Position numbers and translations under genes: made by a program
Notes under the pieces: model-generated
What the model saw: only the letters and a program-made list of their open reading frames with translations
Database searches by the model: none
Told to the model about the DNA's origin: nothing
From: Acidobacteriota bacterium
Lineage (GTDB): Bacteria > Acidobacteriota > Terriglobia > Terriglobales > SCQP01
DNA length: 64,000 nt
Assembly (NCBI GenBank): GCA_027459505.1
Contig: DAIDIE010000035.1
Location: 1-64,000, forward strand
Direction: 5' to 3'
Shown: positions 1 to 8,767 of the stretch, one piece after another
Numbering within the stretch: the stretch's first letter is position 1
Layout of the letters: each line of letters opens with the position of its first letter

Positions 1-1
1 C

Positions 2-46
2 CCGCCGCCCGCTTATAACTTTGACGAGATCCCGGTGGTTGAATAG
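2..46 (+). CDS. ctaD: Cytochrome c oxidase subunit I, C-terminal end (partial)
   Basis: Only the last 14 codons are in the window, ending at TAG 44-46. The frame reads PPPAYNFDEIPVVE, which resembles the Pro-rich tail of bacterial aa3-type oxidase subunit I. The frame is open to the left edge. The identification rests mainly on context: ctaG, a small membrane protein and ctaE follow at once in the same direction, the usual order after ctaC-ctaD. With so few residues the family call is inference. Confidence 0.6.
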   Translation, partial: PPPAYNFDEIPVVE

Positions 47-86
47 CGCTACCGGGCAGGATGACCGCACAGGAGACGGTACCGCA

Positions 87-620
87 GTGACTGAGAATCA
101 TCCTTCTGAAGATGTCCAAGGGCGGCGCAAGCGCCGCCGCCGTTTGCTTTGGCTGGGCGCGATCATGGTGGGGATGTTTATTTTTGCGTTTGCGAACATT
201 CCCTTGTTCCGGCTGTTTTGTCAGCATTACGGCATCGTGCAGGCGCCCATCGTGGCTGCCGCCAAGGGCAACGAGACGCAGCAAAAGGTCGATGTTTTGT
301 TCAGTGGCGTGGTCGGCTCCGGTTTGCAAGTGGAGTTTTCTCCCAAAGACAATGACCAAACGGCCCGGGTGGGGCAGCGTATGGAAAACGCCTACACCTT
401 TTACAACGACAGCAATGAGGTGATGGCGTTTCACGCGGTGCACGCCATCAGCCCACCGGCTGCGGCCAGCAAACTGGCGCTGATGCAGTGCTTCTGCTTC
501 ACCGATCAGGTGCTGCAGCCGCACCAGAAAAAAGTGGAGAAAGTCATTTATCAGGTCAATCCGGGGTTGCCCAAGGACGTGACCCAGATCAGCATGAATT
601 ACACGCTGTTCAAGAAGTAG
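87..620 (+). CDS. ctaG: Cytochrome c oxidase assembly protein CtaG/Cox11
   Basis: Copper chaperone that delivers copper to the CuB site of cytochrome c oxidase subunit I; it is membrane-anchored with a periplasmic domain. The 177-aa product has a basic N-terminus (RRKRRRR), one membrane segment at about residues 20-40, and a single immunoglobulin-like periplasmic domain. The copper-binding Cys pair is visible as CFCF, followed by the conserved tail ending in ISMNYTLF. I chose GTG 87 because AGGAG at 71-75 lies 11 bases upstream; an in-frame TTG at 21 would overlap the ctaD stop and has no ribosome site. It is the second gene of the cox operon. Confidence 0.93.
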   Translation: MTENHPSEDVQGRRKRRRRLLWLGAIMVGMFIFAFANIPLFRLFCQHYGIVQAPIVAAAKGNETQQKVDVLFSGVVGSGLQVEFSPKDNDQTARVGQRMENAYTFYNDSNEVMAFHAVHAISPPAAASKLALMQCFCFTDQVLQPHQKKVEKVIYQVNPGLPKDVTQISMNYTLFKK

Positions 621-643
621 ACGCACAGCGGAAGTGAGCAGTT

Positions 644-856
644 ATGGAATCGAAAGCAAATGCGCGAGAGCGGTCGCGAACGGTTCAGTTGCGGGATGAC
701 GTTAGCCCGCGCGTGCGGCGCAAGAATCGCCGCTATGCGTTGGCCTTACTGCTGCTGGTTCTGATCAGCGGCCTTTCCAGCCGCTGGTTTGTGGCCCGCG
801 GCGACATTTATCCCGCCCCGGTAAAGTGGCAATTTCCCCACTGGCACTGGAAGTAG
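644..856 (+). CDS. Small single-pass membrane protein of the cox operon
   Basis: A 70-aa product with a charged N-terminal half and one hydrophobic segment (about residues 31-48), ending in a short aromatic tail (KWQFPHWHWK). It sits 23 bases after ctaG and 64 bases before ctaE, in the same direction, so it is very likely cotranscribed with them. Small membrane proteins at this position are common in oxidase operons of several phyla and are often assembly or accessory subunits. I do not recognise a named family. Short length makes coding status less certain than for its neighbours. Confidence 0.65.
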   Translation: MESKANARERSRTVQLRDDVSPRVRRKNRRYALALLLLVLISGLSSRWFVARGDIYPAPVKWQFPHWHWK

Positions 857-920
857 GGTGGCTTTTGCCGCTCCGGGGCTGCTGACCCGGTGACCGGCTT
901 AACGCGCGAGGAGCTGACGC

Positions 921-1781
921 ATGTCCCTCGCCTCCAGCAGAAACGGTTACGCCATGCACACTAATCAAACCGTCACCGCTCCGCACGTCGCCACCGGTTC
1001 GGCCCACGGCCAGGCCCACGATCCGGCCGCGCACGCTCCCGCGCCTAGCCTGTGGCCCATCCTGTTGGCCGCCGCGCTTGGCATCCTGGTTACCGGTCTC
1101 TACCAGATCGCCACCGACATCTCGTGGGGCAAGCTCCTGACCGTCGTGGGATTCCTAGGCACGGTGGTGACCGCTCTGGGCTGGGCCTCGACCATTATTG
1201 TCGAGCGCCGGCAAATGGACCCGCTACAGACCGGCGTTGACCTGCGCAAGGGCTTTCTCTACTTCCTCATCTCTGAAGGCGCCATCTTCGGCACCTTTTT
1301 TGCGCACGTTTACTACCTGCGCGCCTTCGCTCCGCACTGGCCCCCGGTGGGCGCGCCCCATCTCGCCACTACCCTGCCCGCCATCGGAACCCTCTTGCTG
1401 GTGGGCTCCAGCTTCACCTTCAACTGGGGACACCACTCCTTCCTGCACGGCAAAAAAGGCGCTGCCAAAAACTGGTTGCTGCTTACCGCCGCCATGGGTA
1501 TCACCTTCCTCGGCATTCAGGGCTTTGAGTGGGGCACACTGCAGAACTTCGACAAGTTCACCCTCAAGCAGGGCGTTTTCGGCTCCGGCTACTACATCAT
1601 GACCGGCTTCCACGGCCTGCACGTGATGATCGGATTGTTGATGATCGCCGTCGTTTACTTCCGCATGGAGCGCGGCGAGTTTAACGACAAGTACCACTTC
1701 TCGCTGACTGCCGCAGAATACTACTGGCATTTCGTCGATATCGTCTGGGTGGCGCTGTTCTTCACCATCTACCTGTTCTAG
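921..1781 (+). CDS. ctaE: Cytochrome c oxidase subunit III
   Basis: Subunit III of the heme-copper oxidase in the inner membrane; it stabilises the catalytic subunits and the proton path. The 286-aa protein has a hydrophilic His/Ala-rich N-terminal stretch and then about seven membrane helices. The subunit III pattern is clear: GWASTIIVERR, the lipid- and helix-contact region FLISEGAIFGTFFAHVYY, the ITFLGIQGFEW segment, GFHGLHVMIGL, and the C-terminal YYWHFVDIVWVALF motif. AGGAG at 909-913 fixes the ATG at 921. A terminator hairpin follows, closing the operon. Confidence 0.96.
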   Translation: MSLASSRNGYAMHTNQTVTAPHVATGSAHGQAHDPAAHAPAPSLWPILLAAALGILVTGLYQIATDISWGKLLTVVGFLGTVVTALGWASTIIVERRQMDPLQTGVDLRKGFLYFLISEGAIFGTFFAHVYYLRAFAPHWPPVGAPHLATTLPAIGTLLLVGSSFTFNWGHHSFLHGKKGAAKNWLLLTAAMGITFLGIQGFEWGTLQNFDKFTLKQGVFGSGYYIMTGFHGLHVMIGLLMIAVVYFRMERGEFNDKYHFSLTAAEYYWHFVDIVWVALFFTIYLF

Positions 1782-1816
1782 AACATCACCGCCTCTGCAA
1801 ACCAAACCGCGACGCG

Positions 1817-1858
1817 AAAGGCCAGAATCGGGCTTCCCCGGCTCTGGCCTTTTGCTTT
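1817..1858. terminator. Bidirectional terminator between ctaE and the MarC gene
   Basis: Perfect 10-bp inverted repeat AAAGGCCAGA (1817-1826) and TCTGGCCTTT (1843-1852), followed by a T-rich stretch. It lies between two convergent genes and has an A tract on the left arm, so it can serve both strands. Confidence 0.75.
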
Positions 1859-1974
1859 GAGGCCGCGCTCCGGCCCCGCCTCTCCCTCCTACTGCCCACC
1901 ATTTCCGCCTCTGACCTTCGGCTTGTGACACGCGCCGCCTCCCGCCGACGTCCACCGTCCGCCGTCCCACGCTC

Positions 1975-2637
1975 TTAGCGCAGCAGCGGCCGCAGCAATC
2001 CCTCGGCGCCATTCCAGGCGATCTGCACCCCGATGCAAACCAGGATAAACGCCATGATACGCAGCACCCCTTCCACCGTATGGCGGCGAATCACGCTGGT
2101 GAGTCGCGGTGCGGAGCGGTAGGCGAGATATACCAGCACGCATAGTGCCGCCACTCCAATCCACAGGCCGACGTGTGCGGCGGCGGTGTCGAAAAAGGTG
2201 CGTTTCTGCGCATGCGCGCTCAGGGTCAGCATCAACACAATGCAGCCCGGCCCGGCGGTGACTGGAAAGGTGTATGGATAGAAAAACCTGCTGGCGAGCG
2301 AGTCGCGGTCCTGGTTTTGGGCCGGCGTTGTTTCGGTTGAGGGACCCTGGTTCAGGAGCCGCCACCCCATGGCGGTGATGACGCTGCCACCGGCCACCTG
2401 CACGACCGGGAGGGAAAGTCCAAAAAAGTGCAAAATCGCCGCTCCCGCTACATCCACTGCGGCCAGCAGCAGGAAGGTATTCACCGCCACCCGCCGCGCC
2501 ACCTGGCGATAAACTTCCGCCGGCTCAAATCCAACCAGCCCCACCATCACCAACGCCGAGCCCAGAGGGTTGACCAGTGGCAGCAGCGCGCTAAACGCCA
2601 GCGGACCGTACTTCAATATGAGCAAAAGCAGGTGCAC
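1975..2637 (-). CDS. MarC family integral membrane protein
   Basis: A 220-aa polytopic membrane protein with about six helices. The family signature is visible: an N-terminal helix with LLPLVNPLGSALVM, a central GGSVITAMGW, and the FFYPYTFPVTAGPGCIV loop typical of MarC/UPF0056 proteins. Despite the name, the family is not established as a multidrug-resistance determinant and its transported substrate is unknown. The gene is transcribed toward the cox operon and away from purB. Confidence 0.9.
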   Translation of the reverse strand: MHLLLLILKYGPLAFSALLPLVNPLGSALVMVGLVGFEPAEVYRQVARRVAVNTFLLLAAVDVAGAAILHFFGLSLPVVQVAGGSVITAMGWRLLNQGPSTETTPAQNQDRDSLASRFFYPYTFPVTAGPGCIVLMLTLSAHAQKRTFFDTAAAHVGLWIGVAALCVLVYLAYRSAPRLTSVIRRHTVEGVLRIMAFILVCIGVQIAWNGAEGLLRPLLR

Positions 2638-2794
2638 AGAAAAATCATAATCGAGAAGCGCGCGCCGGGTTCCGGAGCGGCGCTGTGCCGCGCCGCTGGG
2701 GCTGTGTCCTGAGCTGCGTCAATCCACTGTTTGCTCGCTTTTCGTTCTCTAAGCGGCGCCGCAGGGCTCCCGGCAGTGGTTCAATGCGAACCTG

Positions 2795-2823
2795 TTAACT
2801 CCTCGCCTCACCAGTGCGATACT
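2795..2823 (+). promoter_or_regulatory. Candidate purB promoter giving a very short leader
   Basis: TTAACT (2795-2800), a 17-bp spacer and GATACT (2818-2823), with TG two bases before the -10 box. The expected start of transcription is near 2830, two bases before the purB ATG at 2832. There is no Shine-Dalgarno match before that ATG. Both facts fit a leaderless or nearly leaderless transcript. Confidence 0.45.
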
Positions 2824-2831
2824 AGTCGTTT

Positions 2832-4139
2832 ATGATTCCCCGCTATACCCGCCGTGAGATGGGCCGAATCTGGTCCGAACAGGCACGCTTTCAGAAGTGG
2901 CTGGAGGTGGAAATCGCCACCGCCGAAGTCGAAGCCTCGCTGGGAGTGATCCCCGCTGAGGCCGCCAAAGCCATCCGCGAACGTGGCGCCTTTGAGGTGG
3001 AGCGCATCCAGGCAATCGAGGCCGAGGTCCGTCACGACGTCATCGCCTTCACGCAGAATGTCGCCGAGCATGTGGGCATCGAGGCGCGCTACCTGCATTA
3101 CGGCCTTACCTCCAACGACATCATTGACACCGCTCAGGCGCTGCAGATCCGCGACGCGGTGGGGCTGCTGGAAAAGGACCTGGCGCAGCTTGGCGAGGTG
3201 CTCAAGCGCCGCGCCCGGGAGTTTCGCGCCACCCCCATGGTGGGCCGCACGCATGGGGTGCATGCCGAGCCCATCACCTTCGGGTTGAAATTCGCCAACT
3301 GGTATTCGGAAAACGTGCGCAACCAGCGCCGCCTGCGCGCCGCGGGCGAGGATCTGCGCGTGGGAAAAATCAGCGGAGCGGTGGGCACCTTCGCCCATCT
3401 CGGTCCCGAGGTGGAAGCGAAAATCTGCGAGCGGCTGGGGTTGCGCGCCGCCGCTATTTCCAATCAGGTCATCCAGCGCGACCGCCACGCCGCCTTCCTT
3501 TGTACGCTGGCGATTGTGGGGGCGACGCTGGAAAAGATCGCCCTCGAAATTCGCCACTTGCAGCGCACCGAGGTGCGCGAGGCGGAAGAGTTCTTCTCGG
3601 AGAAGCAGAAGGGCTCCTCGGCCATGCCGCACAAGCGCAACCCCATCACTACCGAGCAGATCTGCGGTTTAGCGCGCGTGTTGCGCGGCAACGCCCAGGC
3701 GGGACTGGAAAACGTCGCCCTCTGGCACGAGCGCGACATCAGCCACAGTTCGGTGGAACGTATCGTGCTGGCCGATTCCTGCATTCTGCTCGACTACCTG
3801 CTGGCCAAGACGACTGACATTCTGGACCGCCTGCTGGTCTATCCCGAGCGCATGCAGGCCAACCTGGATCTGACGCACGGGCTGGTCTTTTCGGGGCAGC
3901 TCCTGCTCGATTTGACCGAAGCCGGCGTCTCTCGTGAGGACGCCTATCGTCTGGTGCAGCGCAATGCCATGGAGACCTGGCGTACCGGCAAAGACTTCCG
4001 GCAGTTGATCGAGTCCGACCCGGAAATCACCAGCCGCGTCAAGCCCGAGACTATTGCCGCCGCTTTTGACCTGAAGCGCCATCTGCGCAACGTGGACAAG
4101 GTCATCGACCGTGCGCTAGCGGAAAGCAGCGAAGGGTGA
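2832..4139 (+). CDS. purB: Adenylosuccinate lyase
   Basis: Catalyses two steps of purine synthesis: cleavage of SAICAR to AICAR and of adenylosuccinate to AMP, releasing fumarate each time. The 435-aa length is normal for bacterial PurB. The fumarase/lyase superfamily signature is visible: YLHYGLTSNDIIDTA, MVGRTHGVHAEP and the flexible signature loop GSSAMPHKRNP with its catalytic Ser. The N-terminus MIPRYTRREM matches the usual family start. It is flanked by unrelated genes, so it looks monocistronic. See the promoter entry for the unusual leader. Confidence 0.97.
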   Translation: MIPRYTRREMGRIWSEQARFQKWLEVEIATAEVEASLGVIPAEAAKAIRERGAFEVERIQAIEAEVRHDVIAFTQNVAEHVGIEARYLHYGLTSNDIIDTAQALQIRDAVGLLEKDLAQLGEVLKRRAREFRATPMVGRTHGVHAEPITFGLKFANWYSENVRNQRRLRAAGEDLRVGKISGAVGTFAHLGPEVEAKICERLGLRAAAISNQVIQRDRHAAFLCTLAIVGATLEKIALEIRHLQRTEVREAEEFFSEKQKGSSAMPHKRNPITTEQICGLARVLRGNAQAGLENVALWHERDISHSSVERIVLADSCILLDYLLAKTTDILDRLLVYPERMQANLDLTHGLVFSGQLLLDLTEAGVSREDAYRLVQRNAMETWRTGKDFRQLIESDPEITSRVKPETIAAAFDLKRHLRNVDKVIDRALAESSEG

Positions 4140-4405
4140 ACGGCGACTGTTGTCTATTGTCCGCTATCGGTAGGGCGCGGGGCGGATAGTTGCCGCCGCT
4201 TGCGCCGAGATGGCCGCGGTCACCGAGTAGGTGCCGCGCCGCCACTGTAATCGGTATCCGCCACCCGACTTCCGCTGCACCACCCCCACCCGCGGCCTAG
4301 GTTGTGGCCGTAGCCTGATGCGAGGGCGAGGAACTGCCGGCCGAATTGACCGAACCCCGACAAGCTGCCGCCTCTGCCGGTTTGCGGCTGGGCTGAGGCG
4401 AAAAA

Positions 4406-6769
4406 TCAGGGGAGCTTGAGGTCCGCGGCGTAGATGTTGGCATTGCTATAAGTAAGCGATAAAAGGGGGCGGTCGTTAGGCGCCACGCCGACCAGAACGC
4501 ATTGCACGATTCCGGACTGCAACAGGGGGGAGAAGCTGGCGATTTCGCGGGAGGCGGCGGACTTGGCCGCACTGAGGCGGTAGAGGGGTTCTCCGGGGGC
4601 CAGGCGGTCCTGGTAATAAAGGTAGTGACCGTGCAAGGACCAGACTGGTGTGCCGAGATCGAGGCCGTGGGCGACCACGCGCCAGTGGCCGGTGGCGAAG
4701 CGAAACAGTTCGAGCTGACGCCGGTCATTGCTGCGCGCGGCGATTTGGCCGCCGCCGGGCGACCAGCGCGGGCAGTTGAGGCGCTGGGCCTCCGGTAGAG
4801 GCGTCACGCGGCGATCGCGGCGGTTGTAAATGGCGAGGCCGCCGCGGGCGCGGGTATTGCCGGAGAAGGCGAAGATCAGGCGTTGGCCTCGCGGCGACCA
4901 ATCGGCAGATCCGGTGCTACCCCATCCCGGAGCCAGTGGACGGAGAGAGTGGCCGGAGGAGGAGAGTAGATAGACGTGCCGGCGATGGCCGGCATATTCT
5001 CCGGTGACAGCCACGGCGCGTCCGTCTGGAGAAAGGCGGGGAAATTCCAGTCTGAGGTGTTGAGTGGGAGCGTCCACCAGCAGATGGCGGCCGACGCCGC
5101 CAAGCCCAGCGCCGCAGAGACGGCCGGCGTGGTCCAGGTAAGCAATATGGGCGCCCTGGCGGCTAAAGGCGGGCTCTACTGGTCCCAGCGCGGGCAGTAT
5201 AGGGGTGTACTGGCCGAGGCGAGGATGCCACTCCACCAACTCCTCGACATGGCGTCCGCCGTAATAGAAAACGCGCCGGGCATTCGGTGCCACCAGCGCC
5301 CCCATGGCGGTAACAGGAGTCTGGGTCAGGCGGAAGGGGCCGCGAGGGGCGCGGCGCCACCCGCCAAAACGATCGCGGAGCGCCCACAAGTTCAGAGTGC
5401 CGCCGTAGTTTGAAACATAGACGAAGTAGCGGTCCCCGGGCGTCCAACTCCCACAACAATCCATCCCGGCGGGGTTCCAACCGGGGAGCAGGGGATGAAG
5501 GTGGGTGCCGTCGGCGCCGACTTCCCAGAGCGCCTCGGTGGCGTGCCGCGGACGGCGGACGGTAAAGCGGAGGCGACGATCATGAGGCGACCAGGCCAAG
5601 GCGCCGGCAACGCCGTTAAGGCGCGCCAGCCGGCTTGGCCGCGATCCATCCGCCCGCGCGCGCCACAGGCCGCGACCCTTCGCGTAGGCGATCCAGCGGC
5701 CATTGTGTGAATAGGCGGCATCGTCGGCCACCAAGCCCCCCAGCCGAAACGGCGGTCCGCCTTGTGCCGCTAGACTCCATAATGGCATGGCCGAATCGGG
5801 GCCGAGGAAGCTGCCCACAAGGAACCGTCCGCGGCTGAAGCCGAAATCCAGGATCGCGGTGTTGGGAAAGGGCGCCACGATGGGCATCGCTCCGCCTCCC
5901 TTGAGCGAGGTTTGCATGAGGCGCCAGCGATCCCCGGAGCGTTCCATGAAATAAATCCGCGCTCCATCGCTGACGAGTTTCCAGTGAGTATCGACGCGGC
6001 CGCTGCCAGTTATGGGCGCGATGGGGCCGAGCCGCGGCGGGGGCAGCGGATTGAGCCACCAAACTGCGAAAGCAGCGGCAAAGGCCAGGAGCAACCCGGC
6101 CGTCAAAGTCCACAGCAGGCCGCGGCGATTCGCGGCTTTGCTTTTGAGCGGCCCTGCCAACAGCCTACCGCGCCGGGCGAGCGAAGCATTAAGAGCCATG
6201 GCCGGAGGCGCGGCCGCAGGCGTGGAATCGGAAGGGCCGGCAGCGGGGGGAGGCGGCAGAGCGGTGGCGGCTGGAAGAGGCATGGCCTGGTCGGTTGCAG
6301 GCCATGCCTCGAGGATTCGCGGCCCAGCAGCGATTTCCCGCGGGGATAGGGAAAACTGGGGGGCCTGCTCTTCTATAGGAGGCGGAAGCCGTTGGCCATC
6401 GCTGCCTGGGGCCGTCCCGGCGGCGGCTGCCGCAACGGTGCAGATGGTAACCGGGGCTATGATGCGGTAACCGCGATTGCGCACGGTTTCGAGATAGGAT
6501 GGGCGCGCCCGATCGTCTTTAAGGGCCTGACGCAATTTATGGATCGCGGTGTTCAGCCCATCCTCGAAGTCGAGGAAGCTGGTGTTAGGCCACAGGCGCT
6601 GTTGCAACTCATCCCGGCTCACCAGACGGCCCGGTTGTTCCAAAAGGATGGCGAGCAGGCGCAGGGGCAAGTCCTGCAATCTGACCCGCGCTCCGTCGCG
6701 GGTGAGCTCGGATGCCGCGGCATCGAACTCAAAGGCTCCGAAACGCACGCGCCTGAGAAGTTCCGTCAT
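4406..6769 (-). CDS. Membrane-anchored winged-helix regulator with PD40/WD40-like propeller
   Basis: A 787-aa one-component regulator. Residues 1-108 form an OmpR/ToxR-type winged helix (FEFDAAASELTRDG, then SRDELQQRLWP, and a C-terminal wing ending VRNRGYRII). A Pro/Ala-rich linker (about 110-215) leads to one membrane helix at 217-238, then a long region of PD40/TolB-like propeller blades such as WSPHDRRLRF, SPDGRAVAV and WSPRGQRLIF. The layout is that of CadC/ToxR: DNA binding inside, sensing outside. Such regulators are expanded in Acidobacteriota. It is divergent from the exported-protein cluster that starts at 7123, which makes that cluster a candidate target. The sensed signal is unknown. 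Confidence 0.9.
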   Translation of the reverse strand: MTELLRRVRFGAFEFDAAASELTRDGARVRLQDLPLRLLAILLEQPGRLVSRDELQQRLWPNTSFLDFEDGLNTAIHKLRQALKDDRARPSYLETVRNRGYRIIAPVTICTVAAAAAGTAPGSDGQRLPPPIEEQAPQFSLSPREIAAGPRILEAWPATDQAMPLPAATALPPPPAAGPSDSTPAAAPPAMALNASLARRGRLLAGPLKSKAANRRGLLWTLTAGLLLAFAAAFAVWWLNPLPPPRLGPIAPITGSGRVDTHWKLVSDGARIYFMERSGDRWRLMQTSLKGGGAMPIVAPFPNTAILDFGFSRGRFLVGSFLGPDSAMPLWSLAAQGGPPFRLGGLVADDAAYSHNGRWIAYAKGRGLWRARADGSRPSRLARLNGVAGALAWSPHDRRLRFTVRRPRHATEALWEVGADGTHLHPLLPGWNPAGMDCCGSWTPGDRYFVYVSNYGGTLNLWALRDRFGGWRRAPRGPFRLTQTPVTAMGALVAPNARRVFYYGGRHVEELVEWHPRLGQYTPILPALGPVEPAFSRQGAHIAYLDHAGRLCGAGLGGVGRHLLVDAPTQHLRLEFPRLSPDGRAVAVTGEYAGHRRHVYLLSSSGHSLRPLAPGWGSTGSADWSPRGQRLIFAFSGNTRARGGLAIYNRRDRRVTPLPEAQRLNCPRWSPGGGQIAARSNDRRQLELFRFATGHWRVVAHGLDLGTPVWSLHGHYLYYQDRLAPGEPLYRLSAAKSAASREIASFSPLLQSGIVQCVLVGVAPNDRPLLSLTYSNANIYAADLKLP

Positions 6770-7122
6770 TCTTTCCTTGCAATAGGAATCTGCAGCTCAA
6801 CTCGCTTCCGGGGTTCAAGGGGCCGTGTCTGCATTTTATTCCCCTCCAAGACGGTAATGACAACTGACTTTGACCGGGCGAGGTGAGCCGACGAAGGGGG
6901 AGGAGGGTGGTTGCAGCGCCTGTTCATTGGGAGGAAGCGCCTGGCGTAGTAGCGTTTATGGGAGATCAGATGGGGTTCAGGCAGGGTTCAGCTTGCGTCC
7001 ATTGACTGGCGAAGCGGCTCGTTGGAATGTGTGGACTAGCCGCAGAGACCCGCGAAGCGCCCCGACCTCGGCGGCCGAAAAAGCGCCTGGTCAGGGAAGC
7101 GACGGGAGCGGAGAATACGGTT
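6770..7122. other. Divergent intergenic region (regulator / exported-protein cluster)
   Basis: About 350 bases between two divergent genes. It must hold promoters for both, but I see no clear promoter pair, operator palindrome or RNA. Open frames here are short and lack ribosome sites. A good SD (GCGGAG, 7108-7113) belongs to the gene at 7123. Confidence 0.5.
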
Positions 7123-8034
7123 ATGGAACCAACCTGGATGGGGAAACACTGCTGGTCAGTGAGGCTGCTGGAGTGTGTGCTGGTTCTTGTTGTAGGGAGC
7201 GTGCCGACGGCCTGGGGGCAAAGCTGGCAGCAACTTGCGTGGATCAATCAGCCCCAAGTCCCCACGGGTTACTGTGGGCGTCCCCGCGCCGCCGTAAGGG
7301 TGGGATTTACGGGCTTTCTACGGGTAACCGTGCCGACGCCCGCTCCGGGTACGCCACGGCCGACGCGCTACGCCATCTCTTACAGGTTTGTGCGCAGCGA
7401 TGGGGGGCAGGGGGCGGTGCGGACCATATTTTTCACACAAACCGGGTCGCCGCAGACTTTTAGTGTAAGCGACTGGTGGACGCTTTGGCCGCCGCCGCAC
7501 GGCTGGTGGCCTCCCCAAGTACGCTGGGAAGCCATTCGCATTCTAGGAACGCCAGGGGGCAGCAGCGGCACGGCGAGTTTCCGTTTGAGTTGTCCGCCCA
7601 CGACGGGCTCCTGGTATCACGTGGCGCCTACCCGGGCGAACGCACCCCCGGGCGCGTACCGCTCAGGGCTGGCGGCGGTTGCGCCGGCCAGGGGAGGCGC
7701 CACGCCAACGCTCCAAGCGATTATGCCGGCGGGATTTTGCCAACGGCCCCACTATCCGGTAGTGGTGAACTTCGAGGGGTCGATTCCCGCGCCGCCACAT
7801 CCTGGAACGCTGAGCTACCGCTTCGTACGGAGCGACGGGGCCAGCGGTCCGATCCAGATGGTGCGTTTTCTGGGGACCGGCACGCAGCCGGTACGTTATA
7901 GCTGGACGCTCTGGACGGCTTATAAGGGTTGGGTGCAGCTGGACCTGCTGTCGCCCATGCGGGTACACTCGGCGCGGGCGGACTTCGATCTGGGTTGCGG
8001 CCCGTTGCGCGGATTTTATCCGGCACGGCGCTAA
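7123..8034 (+). CDS. Exported protein with two related domains, family not recognised
   Basis: A 303-aa product with a signal peptide (hydrophobic LLECVLVLVVG, likely cleaved after VPTAWG). The mature part holds two similar domains. Each begins with Cys and a Pro-rich start (CGRPRAAVRVGF; CQRPHYPVVVNF), continues with SYRFVRSDG, and has a WTLW motif, which suggests two beta-sandwich units made by internal duplication. Two Cys pairs could form disulfides. I chose ATG 7123 because GCGGAG (7108-7113) lies 9 bases upstream and the signal peptide starts there; an upstream in-frame ATG at 7027 adds an Arg-rich stretch with no SD. It is the first gene of a same-strand run of exported proteins. Confidence 0.75.
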   Translation: MEPTWMGKHCWSVRLLECVLVLVVGSVPTAWGQSWQQLAWINQPQVPTGYCGRPRAAVRVGFTGFLRVTVPTPAPGTPRPTRYAISYRFVRSDGGQGAVRTIFFTQTGSPQTFSVSDWWTLWPPPHGWWPPQVRWEAIRILGTPGGSSGTASFRLSCPPTTGSWYHVAPTRANAPPGAYRSGLAAVAPARGGATPTLQAIMPAGFCQRPHYPVVVNFEGSIPAPPHPGTLSYRFVRSDGASGPIQMVRFLGTGTQPVRYSWTLWTAYKGWVQLDLLSPMRVHSARADFDLGCGPLRGFYPARR

Positions 8035-8068
8035 CGTAAAGCATTTTTGTTTCAGGAGAACCGTTTTT

Positions 8069-8698
8069 ATGAGTCCAGGGCATGGCAGTTCGCGCCTGCT
8101 CGCAGCGTTCCTATTGCTGGGCGGCGTATTGGCCGCGCAAGGCAAGGGGCCGGTGTTGGGTCCCAGTAACTACTCCGCAACGATGGTGATTCACCTGAAG
8201 GGCGGCGCGACGCAACGCATGGCCATTGCCAAGCGGGGCTCAAAGTGGAGTTCCACAGTAGCGATGCCGGGGAACCGTTCGATGCACCAGATCGTTTTGT
8301 TCGACACCAAGATGATGTACATGATGATGCCGGGGATGTGCATGGCCCATCCGCTCACCAGCCTTCCGCCGGCGGGCGTACTTGAGGAAGCCTATCAGCA
8401 TCACGCCACGATTACCGATCTGGGGCCGGCCAAGGTTGAGGTTGGGGAAAAGAGTTATGTCTGCGAGCAGCGCCGGGTGGTTTACACGGCCAAGAGCGGG
8501 GAACGGTATGACATGCGTGTGTTCACCGCCAACGATCTGCAAAACTTTCCGGTAAAGATTATTATGACGAATCATGGGCGGACCACGACGGTGACTTACG
8601 AGAACATACGCCTCAGTCCGCCGGCGGCTGCGGAGTTCGCGCCCCCCGTGAATTGCAGGGCGATGCCGGGAATTCCGGGTATGCCGCGCCCACATTGA
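8069..8698 (+). CDS. Exported protein, DUF4412-like
   Basis: A 209-aa secreted or periplasmic protein with a signal peptide (LLAAFLLLGGVLAAQG). The mature part runs NYSATMVIHLKGG, then MYMMMPGMCM and a C-terminal strand-rich half (FPVKIIMTNHGRTTTVTYENI). This pattern resembles DUF4412 and the related LolA/LolB-like one-sided barrels that bind lipids or lipoproteins; the family match is inference. Only two Cys remain in the mature part besides the MCM one. An AGGAGA ribosome site precedes ATG 8069. It lies 34 bases after the previous gene and probably shares its transcript. Confidence 0.7.
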   Translation: MSPGHGSSRLLAAFLLLGGVLAAQGKGPVLGPSNYSATMVIHLKGGATQRMAIAKRGSKWSSTVAMPGNRSMHQIVLFDTKMMYMMMPGMCMAHPLTSLPPAGVLEEAYQHHATITDLGPAKVEVGEKSYVCEQRRVVYTAKSGERYDMRVFTANDLQNFPVKIIMTNHGRTTTVTYENIRLSPPAAAEFAPPVNCRAMPGIPGMPRPH

Positions 8699-8767
8699 AG
8701 GATGAGCGGCCGGGGCCGGTGATGAGCGCCGCTTTCTGAGAGGCAGTTTTATTCGTAGAGGGATACC

